Below are positions 6,360-10,757 of a DNA stretch of 10,757 bases, in pieces. Made by a program: the position numbers and the translations under genes. The stretch is from contig JASHRA010000090.1 in the NCBI GenBank assembly GCA_030038765.1, forward strand, positions 1 through 10,757, given 5' to 3'. The stretch comes from Candidatus Dormiibacterota bacterium. Its GTDB lineage: Bacteria; Chloroflexota; Dormibacteria; Aeolococcales; Bog-877. Position 1 is the first letter of the stretch. Each line of letters begins with the position of its first letter. The notes beneath the pieces are model-generated. The model saw nothing but the letters and a program-made list of their open reading frames with translations, was not told the DNA's origin and searched no databases.

Positions 6360-6380
6360 CTACAAAGTAGCACAAACTAG
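6360..6380 (-). promoter_or_regulatory. Antitoxin promoter (extended -10) with tandem operator repeats
   Basis: On the minus strand an extended -10, TGC-TACTTT (hexamer 6364-6369), ends exactly 7 nt before the A of the antitoxin ATG at 6357; no good -35 is visible. Overlapping it, ACAAAGTAG (6362-6370) and ACAAACTAG (6372-6380) form an 8/9 direct repeat with a 10-bp period. CTAC-AAA-GTAG (6360-6370) is a small perfect palindrome. This layout suits autoregulation by an antitoxin or toxin-antitoxin complex bound on one face of the helix. The elements are seen; the binding is inferred. Confidence 0.5.
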
Positions 6381-6422
6381 GTGCCCAGGCGTCTACCGGG
6401 CGGGAGCAGCACTTGAGGGAGA

Positions 6423-6445
6423 TACCTCGCATTCAGAGGTAAAAT
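6423..6445 (+). promoter_or_regulatory. MarR-gene -10 element overlapped by a palindromic operator
   Basis: TACCTC (6423-6428) and GAGGTA (6436-6441) are a perfect 6-bp inverted repeat with a 7-bp spacer, a 19-bp site of the usual size for a MarR dimer. Its right arm overlaps the -10 hexamer TAAAAT (6440-6445, five of six consensus bases). The hexamer ends exactly 7 nt before the GTG at 6452, which predicts transcription starting on the start codon. Upstream, TTGAGG (6413-6418) is a poor -35 with 21-bp spacing. Autorepression by the MarR protein is the natural inference. Confidence 0.55.
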
Positions 6446-6451
6446 CCGGAG

Positions 6452-6961
6452 GTGGCAGACCTCCTCCCCGAAGCCGCTGAGGCCGGCCCCGGGCCGGGCG
6501 GGGGTGAGCCCTCCAGCTCCGAGCTGGCGGAGTCGCTGCTGGACCTGATCTCGGCCGTGCGGCGGGGCATCCGCCGCTCCGGCGGGCGGCCCGCCGTCTA
6601 CGCCTCCCTCACCGGCGCCCAGCTGGAGCTGGTGCGCCAGCTGCGCCGCCACCCGGAGACCTCGGTGGCGACGCTGGCGCTGGCCCTGGGGGTCGCGCCC
6701 AACACGGTCAGCAGCCTGGTCCGCGAGCTCAGCGACCGGGGCCTGCTGCTGCGCGGGACCGATCCCTCGGACCGGCGCGTGGCCCGGCTCAGCCTGACCC
6801 CGGCCATGCGCGAGGGTGCCGAGGCCTGGCACGACCAGCGTGTCGCCACCCTGGCCCGCGCGCTCCAGCGTCTGGGCCAGGGCGAGCGCTCCCAGCTGAT
6901 CGCCGCCCTGCCCGCCCTGGGCCGGCTGGAGGCGGAGCTGGAAGCGGGGAGGGCGGGCTGA
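6452..6961 (+). CDS. MarR-family transcriptional regulator of the downstream ABC exporter
   Basis: 169 aa. After a disordered 20-residue N-terminus there is a dimerisation helix (about 24-44). The winged helix follows: LTGAQLELVRQL (53-64), TLALALGVAPNTVSSLVRELSDRGLL (74-99) with the recognition helix near 82-93, and the wing DPSDRRVARLSLT (104-116), where D107/R108 are typical MarR wing residues. C-terminal helices (about 118-165) complete the dimer interface. Translation from GTG 6452 appears leaderless: a GGAGG overlaps the start codon itself and so cannot act as an SD. The stop overlaps the next ATG (TGATG at 6959-6963), coupling it to the ATPase gene. It probably represses this efflux operon until a ligand binds. 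Confidence 0.92.
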   Translation: MADLLPEAAEAGPGPGGGEPSSSELAESLLDLISAVRRGIRRSGGRPAVYASLTGAQLELVRQLRRHPETSVATLALALGVAPNTVSSLVRELSDRGLLLRGTDPSDRRVARLSLTPAMREGAEAWHDQRVATLARALQRLGQGERSQLIAALPALGRLEAELEAGRAG

Positions 6962-7821
6962 TGGCGCGGGCCCCCGAGGAGGTCGCGGTCCCGGCCTGGG
7001 CCGCGGGGCCCGAGGGGGGTCCCGCCGCCGTTCGCTGCCGCTCCCTCACCTACCGCTTCGGCGATCACGTCGCGGTCGACGCCATCGACCTCGAGGTGGA
7101 GCCGGGCGAGGTCTTCGGGCTGCTCGGCCCCAACGGGGCCGGCAAGACCACCACCATCCGCGTCGTCAACACGCTGCTCCCGATTGCCGCCGGCCGGGTC
7201 AGCGTCTTCGGCATCGACGTCCATCGCTCCCCCATGGCGGTCCGCCGCCTGCTCGGCTACGTCCCCCAGCAGCTCTCCATCGAGGCCGCCCTCACCGGGC
7301 GGGAGAACGTGGGCTGGTTCGCCCGCCTCTTCGACGTGCCCCGGCGGGAGCGCTCGGCGCGGGTCGGGGCGGCGCTCCAGCTGATGGGGCTGGCCGAGGC
7401 CGCCGACCGGCTGGCCGGCACCTACTCGGGGGGCATGGTGCGGCGCCTGGAGCTGGCCCAGGCACTGGTCAACCGGCCCGCCCTGCTGATCCTCGACGAG
7501 CCCACCGTGGGGCTCGACCCGATCGCGCGCGACGGGGTCTGGCAGCGGGTCGAGGAGCTGCGCCGCTCGACCGGGATGACGGTCCTGCTCACCACCCACT
7601 ACATGGAGGAGGCGGACGCCCTCTGCGACCGGGTGGCGCTCATGCACCTGGGGCGGATCCGGGCCCTGGGCACGCCCCAGGAGCTGAAGGCGGAGCTGGG
7701 GGAGGGGGCCACCCTGGAGGACGTCTTCCGCCGCTGCACCGGCGGCGAGCTGGACCAGGAACAGAGAGGAGGCCTGCGTGCCATCCGCAGCACTCGACGC
7801 ACCGCCAGCCGCCTCAGCTGA
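6961..7821 (+). CDS. ABC-2 exporter ATP-binding protein (DrrA-like)
   Basis: 286 aa with every ABC ATPase element intact: Walker A GPNGAGKT (56-63), Q-loop at Q103/Q104 (YVPQQ), signature YSGGM (155-159), Walker B LLILDE (175-180), D-loop GLD (184-186) and switch H213. The sequence around LTGRENVGWFARLFDVP and the C-terminal GATLEDVFRRCTG (249-261) are typical of the daunorubicin-resistance DrrA and multidrug CcmA/YadG group, which power export rather than import. A 20-residue N-terminal extension precedes the domain. The last 15 codons overlap the permease gene in another frame and encode a basic tail (RAIRSTRRTASRLS). The ATG at 6961 shares its A with the MarR stop. It should form a complex with the adjacent permease at the inner membrane; substrate unknown. 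Confidence 0.95.
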   Translation: MARAPEEVAVPAWAAGPEGGPAAVRCRSLTYRFGDHVAVDAIDLEVEPGEVFGLLGPNGAGKTTTIRVVNTLLPIAAGRVSVFGIDVHRSPMAVRRLLGYVPQQLSIEAALTGRENVGWFARLFDVPRRERSARVGAALQLMGLAEAADRLAGTYSGGMVRRLELAQALVNRPALLILDEPTVGLDPIARDGVWQRVEELRRSTGMTVLLTTHYMEEADALCDRVALMHLGRIRALGTPQELKAELGEGATLEDVFRRCTGGELDQEQRGGLRAIRSTRRTASRLS

Positions 7822-8611
7822 GCTGCGCGCCGCTCCCGCCTACCGCGGCTGGGCGCGCTTCCCCAGCCGGGTCGGGACCTTCTGCCTGGTCGAGCTGCAG
7901 AAGCTGCGCCACGACCGCACCGAGCTCCTCACCCGGGCGGTCCAGCCGGTGCTCTGGCTGGTCGTCTTCGGCGAGACCTTCAGCCGCATCCACGCCATCC
8001 CCACCGGCCACGTCCCCTACCTCGACTACCTGGCCCCGGGCGTGATCGCCCAGTCCGGCCTCTTCGTCGCCATCTTCTACGGCATCCAGATCATCTGGGA
8101 GCGCGACGCCGGGGTCCTGACCAAGCTCCTGGTCACGCCCACCCCGAGGGCGGCCCTGATCCTGGGCAAGGCCTTCGCCGCCGGCGTGCGCGCCATGGCC
8201 CAGGTGGTGGTGGTGCTGCTCGTCTCCCTGCTCCTCGGGGTCTCTCTCACCCACGACCCGCTGCAGCTGCTGGGCGCCTTCGCCGTGGTCATGATGGGCT
8301 CCGCCTTCTTCGCCTGTCTCTCCATGACCGTGGCCGGCCTGGTGCTGAAGCGGGACCGGCTGATGGGCATCGGCCAGATGATCACCATGCCCCTCTTCTT
8401 CGGCTCCAACGCGCTCTACCCGGTCAGCATCATGCCCGGCTGGCTGCGGGCGCTGAGTGCCGTCAACCCCCTCAGCTACGAGGTGGACGCCCTCCGCGGG
8501 CTGCTCATCCACCAGCCCTCGCACCTGGGGCTGGACTTCGGCGTCCTGGCCCTGGCCGTCGCCGTCGGCGTCACCGCCGCCAGCCTCCTAGTGGGCCGGC
8601 TCTCGCGCTGA
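7778..8611 (+). CDS. ABC-2 type transporter permease (DrrB-like)
   Basis: 277 aa with about six membrane segments, near 53-68, 84-107, 131-157, 163-190, 196-215 and 252-272, and a cytoplasmic N-terminus. The hallmark ABC-2 block is present at 211-242: NALYPVSIMPGW, then LSAVNPLSYEVDALRGLL. The loop with WERDAGVLTKLLVTPTPR (107-124) is the coupling region usual in DrrB-like permeases. The GTG at 7778 is chosen because GGAGG (7768-7772) lies 5 nt upstream, giving a 44-nt overlap with the ATPase gene and tight translational coupling. With the ATPase it should form an exporter of a drug, lipid or other hydrophobic compound controlled by the MarR protein. Confidence 0.94.
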   Translation: MPSAALDAPPAASAELRAAPAYRGWARFPSRVGTFCLVELQKLRHDRTELLTRAVQPVLWLVVFGETFSRIHAIPTGHVPYLDYLAPGVIAQSGLFVAIFYGIQIIWERDAGVLTKLLVTPTPRAALILGKAFAAGVRAMAQVVVVLLVSLLLGVSLTHDPLQLLGAFAVVMMGSAFFACLSMTVAGLVLKRDRLMGIGQMITMPLFFGSNALYPVSIMPGWLRALSAVNPLSYEVDALRGLLIHQPSHLGLDFGVLALAVAVGVTAASLLVGRLSR

Positions 8612-8615
8612 GCCG

Positions 8616-8628
8616 GCCCGAAGCGGGC
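8616..8628 (+). terminator. Small hairpin after the permease gene
   Basis: GCCCG and CGGGC form a 5-bp stem around an AAG triloop, beginning 5 nt after the permease stop. No U-tract follows. At most this would attenuate transcription into the hydrolase gene; it may be chance. Confidence 0.2.
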
Positions 8629-8681
8629 TCGTCCGGCGGCTACCATGGCCCCGGCTGGCGTCCACAGGCGGGAGGGAAGGG

Positions 8682-9848
8682 GTGGCCAAGGTGGCGCGGA
8701 TCGCCTACCGGAATCCCTACTACGACGGGCAGCTGGTCCGGACCCTGGCCGCCGCCCGCGTCGGCTCCGCCGACCTGGGCGAGGCCATGGCCACGGCGCG
8801 CCGGGTCGGCCGCCTCGACGGCGACCGATGGCACCGGGCCTGGTCGGAGACGGCGGCGGCCGCCGTCCGGGCCGGGGAGCAGGCCCGGGGCAGGGGCCAA
8901 CGGCTCAGCGCCTGCCGCGCCTTCCTCCGCGCCAGCGAGTACTACCGGCAGGCCTACTACTTCATCCGCAGCGACCTCGCCGACAGCCGCCTCAGGGCCG
9001 ACTACCGCGGCCACGTCGAGAGCTTCGGGGCGGCCGCCCAGCTGATGCAGCGGCCGGCGGAGCAGGTCTCCATCCCCTACCAGGGAGCCACCCTCAAGGG
9101 CTACTGGTTCGTGGCCGGCGGCTCCGACCAGGCCCGGCCCACGGTCCTGCTCCCCTGCGGCTACGACTCGACCGCCGAGGCCGGCTGGGTCGACGTGCCC
9201 GACGCCCTGGAGCGGGGCTACAACGCGCTCTGCTTCGAGGGCCCGGGGCAGGGACAGGCCCTGCTGGAGCAGGGGCTGCACCTGCGCCCCGACTTCGAGG
9301 CCGTGCTCACGCCGGTCGTGGACTGGGTCCTGGGCCGGCCCGAGGCGGACCCCGCGCGCCTGGTGCTGGTGGGCCGCTCCTTCGCCGGTTACCTGGCCCC
9401 TCGGGCGGCCGCCTCCGAGCACCGCCTGGCGGCCCTGGTCTGCGACCCGGCCCAGCCGGACATGGCGGCGCACCTGCCGAGCGGCCCGGCGGCGCGGCTC
9501 CTGCTCCCCCTGGCCTCGGCCCAGGCCCGCGTCAGCGCCGGCCGGGCCGAGTTCTTCGGCTCCCGGATGGCCGCCCACGGCGTGAGCTCGGTGCCCGCCT
9601 ACGTCGACGAGCTGCGCCGCTTCAACATGCTCGACCGGGCCGCCGAGATCCGCTGCCCGACGCTGGCCGTGGAGTGCGAGGGCGACTTCGCCGGCGGCGG
9701 TGGCAAGGCCCTGTGCCGCGCCATCGGCGCGCGCGCCTCCCTGATCCAGCTGAGCGCCGCCCAGGGCGCGGCCGGCCACTGCGCCGGCCTGGGCCAGGAG
9801 GTCTGGGCCGAGGCCGTCTACGGCTGGCTGGACGGGGTGCTGAGCTGA
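8682..9848 (+). CDS. Alpha/beta hydrolase, FrsA / 2,6-dihydroxypseudooxynicotine hydrolase type
   Basis: 388 aa. An N-terminal helical domain (about 1-120) carries the family pattern YYDGQLVRTLAAARVGSADLGEA, a W-x3-W motif (W50, W54) and RLSACRAFLRASEYYRQA (74-91). The alpha/beta core follows, with a strand and oxyanion loop VLLPCGYDST (155-164). The likely triad is S233 in GRSFAGYLAPRAA, D335 in ECEGDFAGGG and H366 in GAAGHCAGLGQ. The nucleophile elbow is G-x-S-x-A rather than the usual G-x-S-x-G. Relatives cleave C-C bonds or esters in compounds such as nicotine intermediates and polyketides; the substrate here is unknown. The GTG at 8682 has GGAGGG 6 nt upstream. It lies 70 nt after the exporter permease in the same direction, so it may belong to the MarR operon and detoxify what the pump exports; that link is inference. 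Confidence 0.85.
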   Translation: MAKVARIAYRNPYYDGQLVRTLAAARVGSADLGEAMATARRVGRLDGDRWHRAWSETAAAAVRAGEQARGRGQRLSACRAFLRASEYYRQAYYFIRSDLADSRLRADYRGHVESFGAAAQLMQRPAEQVSIPYQGATLKGYWFVAGGSDQARPTVLLPCGYDSTAEAGWVDVPDALERGYNALCFEGPGQGQALLEQGLHLRPDFEAVLTPVVDWVLGRPEADPARLVLVGRSFAGYLAPRAAASEHRLAALVCDPAQPDMAAHLPSGPAARLLLPLASAQARVSAGRAEFFGSRMAAHGVSSVPAYVDELRRFNMLDRAAEIRCPTLAVECEGDFAGGGGKALCRAIGARASLIQLSAAQGAAGHCAGLGQEVWAEAVYGWLDGVLS

Positions 9849-9860
9849 CCGCTACCCTGG

Positions 9861-9900
9861 ACGCGATATAGCGTGATAGTATTGACGCGTCATATCGTGT
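9861..9900 (+). promoter_or_regulatory. Promoter of the DUF4097-padR operon with flanking inverted repeats
   Basis: An unusually AT-rich island. An extended -10, TGA-TAGTAT (hexamer 9877-9882), predicts a start near 9889 and a 28-nt leader. ACGCGATAT (9861-9869) and ATATCGTGT (9892-9900) are inverted repeats (8 of 9 positions match) placed on either side of it, 31 bp centre to centre, about three helical turns. ACGC-N6-GCGT (9861-9874) and TGACGCGTCA (9883-9892, a perfect 10-bp palindrome) add further dyad symmetry. The likely binder is the PadR protein encoded at the end of this operon; that assignment is inferred. Confidence 0.5.
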
Positions 9901-9916
9901 AGCCGGAGGGTCGCAG

Positions 9917-10705
9917 ATGCCGGAGTGGCTGGTCGATGGAGATCGGACGATCGACTTGGAGGAGCCGCCGCGCGAGCTCGAGGTGGCCATCGTGGCGGGC
10001 CAGCTCGAGGTGCGGGGCGGGGAGGGGGCGGGCGTTCTCAGCCTCAGCCAGGTCGAGGGTGACCCGGTCGAGGCGAGCCTCGTCGAGGGCAGGCTGCGGG
10101 TGCGGCAGCAGCAGCGGTCCCACGGCCTGGGGCTGGGCCATCGTTCCTCGGTGCAGCTGGCGCTGACCGTGCCCCCCGGGTGCCGCTGCCGCCTGGCCAC
10201 CGTGTCCGCCCCCGTCCTGGCCACGGGCCTGGTCGCGGCCCTGGACGTGGAGACGGTCTCCGGCGAGGTGAGCCTGGACCAGCTCTCCGGCGAGGTCTTC
10301 GCCGCCACCGTCTCGGGGGCGCTGGTGGGAAGGAGGCTGGCGGAGTCGTTCGCGGGGAAGACCGTCTCCGGTGACCTCAGCCTGGAGGGCTTCCGCGGCT
10401 CCGAGGGCCGCGTGGGTACGGTCTCTGGCGATGTCGTCCTCGACCTGGAGCAGGCGCCCGGCGATGCCCGCATGGACGTCAGCACGACCTCCGGAGAGGT
10501 CCTCCTGCGGCTGCCCACGGAGCCCTCGCAGCAGGTCCGGGTGAGCTCGGTCTCGGGCCGCCTGGTCTCGGGCTTTCCCGAGCTGAGCGCGGAACGGGGG
10601 CCGGGGCGGCGCCAGCTGCGGGGCTCGCTGGGCGGGGGCGCAGGGCGGCTCCAGGTGCGGACCGTCTCCGGCGCCGTCTCGCTGCTCCAGGGCTCGGCCC
10701 ACTGA
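9917..10705 (+). CDS. DUF4097-family beta-helix protein
   Basis: 262 aa. A TVSG-like tetrapeptide recurs at 113-116, 131-134, 149-152, 168-171, 190-193 (TTSG), 211-214 (SVSG) and 249-252. The usual spacing is 18-22 residues, with one double gap, and each copy is followed by [E/A/D/R]-[V/L] and short hydrophobic strands. This is the rung pattern of DUF4097/DUF4098 proteins, predicted right-handed beta-helices often labelled putative adhesins. No signal peptide, lipobox or membrane helix is visible, so it is probably cytoplasmic and the adhesin label should not be taken literally. The ATG at 9917 has GGAGG 7 nt upstream. The stop overlaps the PadR start by CTGA. DUF4097 genes are frequently found beside PadR regulators; the molecular role is unknown. 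Confidence 0.85.
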   Translation: MPEWLVDGDRTIDLEEPPRELEVAIVAGQLEVRGGEGAGVLSLSQVEGDPVEASLVEGRLRVRQQQRSHGLGLGHRSSVQLALTVPPGCRCRLATVSAPVLATGLVAALDVETVSGEVSLDQLSGEVFAATVSGALVGRRLAESFAGKTVSGDLSLEGFRGSEGRVGTVSGDVVLDLEQAPGDARMDVSTTSGEVLLRLPTEPSQQVRVSSVSGRLVSGFPELSAERGPGRRQLRGSLGGGAGRLQVRTVSGAVSLLQGSAH

Positions 10706-10757
10706 GGCCCCTCTTCGCCCACGGCGGCCTGCGCCTCTACCTGCTCGCGCTCCTGGA
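10702..10757 (+). CDS. PadR-family transcriptional regulator, N-terminus only (cut by window edge)
   Basis: The 18 complete codons encode (M)RPLFAHGGLRLYLLALL, followed by D or E. This matches the first helix of PadR regulators of the type beginning M-x-P-x-F-x-HG-x-LRLYLL-x-LL and continuing into a HGYE motif, which would lie just beyond the window. The residue aligned with the family's initiator Met is encoded by CTG at 10702. No ATG, GTG or TTG was found in this frame over the roughly 90 nt I checked upstream. The CTG overlaps the previous TGA as CTGA, analogous to the common ATGA coupling. It is probably an autoregulator of this two-gene operon, acting at the inverted repeats near 9861-9900. 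Confidence 0.7.
   Translation, partial: MRPLFAHGGLRLYLLALL

Noticed and set aside
6358..6432. N-terminal extension of the antitoxin to an ATG at 6432
   Set aside because: The extra 25 residues do not fit the Phd/YefM family, and the extension would run back through the antitoxin's own -10 and operator repeats into the MarR operator dyad.
8640..9779. Minus-strand and second plus-strand open frames over the hydrolase gene
   Set aside because: The hydrolase frame has recognisable family motifs and an SD; the others give G/A/R/P-rich products without domains.
9622..10722. Minus-strand open frame of 366 codons across the DUF4097 gene and its promoter
   Set aside because: Its product is S/R/P-rich and crosses the promoter island at 9861-9900. 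The opposite frame has the regular TVSG beta-helix pattern.

Overview
The window is very GC-rich (by eye about 70% or more), densely coded bacterial DNA. It has strong Shine-Dalgarno (SD) sites, frequent GTG and TTG starts, at least two probable leaderless genes, and an actinobacterial-style PadR/DUF4097 pair. This suggests an Actinomycetota-like organism or another high-GC Terrabacteria lineage such as a Chloroflexota/Dormibacterota relative. The sequence alone does not settle the phylum. I see no rRNA, tRNA, CRISPR array, transposase or phage gene.

Left part (1-4306): a probable catabolic unit. On the minus strand, a family 5 (peptide/opine/nickel-type) ABC substrate-binding protein is followed by a DAO-family FAD-dependent oxidoreductase that runs off the left edge. 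A 12-bp perfect hairpin lies between them. A GntR/FCD regulator is divergent from the pair. The shared intergenic region holds a good minus-strand promoter whose spacer contains a small inverted repeat, so the GntR protein is the obvious local regulator. The likely job is uptake and oxidation of an amine-like or peptide-like compound. The permease and ATPase genes are not in view.

Middle (4307-6357): a six-helix membrane protein resembling GPR1/FUN34/YaaH (SatP) acetate/succinate permeases, preceded by a 19-codon out-of-frame mini-ORF with a near-ideal SD. Then come an unrecognised 145-aa helical protein and, convergent to it, a VapBC-type toxin-antitoxin pair (Phd/YefM-like antitoxin, PIN-domain toxin).

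Right part (6358-9848): a MarR regulator, divergent from the antitoxin, starts a tightly packed operon. It continues with a DrrA-like ABC ATPase (start overlaps the MarR stop), a DrrB-like ABC-2 permease (44-nt overlap) and, after 70 nt, an alpha/beta hydrolase of the FrsA/2,6-dihydroxypseudooxynicotine hydrolase type. This looks like regulated small-molecule efflux, possibly with a detoxifying hydrolase. In both divergent genes a -10 hexamer sits exactly at -12 to -7 from the start codon, so both mRNAs are probably leaderless.

Right end (9849-10757): a DUF4097 beta-helix protein with seven TVSG-like rungs and no visible export signal. It lies behind an AT-rich promoter flanked by inverted repeats. 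It overlaps by four bases (CTGA) the start of a PadR-family regulator that appears to initiate at CTG and is cut by the window edge.

I found no clearly novel multi-gene system. The points most worth a second look are the paired leaderless promoters of VapBC and MarR, the CTG-initiated PadR, the mini-ORF before the SatP-like gene, and a GntR/FCD protein that seems to lack half of its metal ligands.
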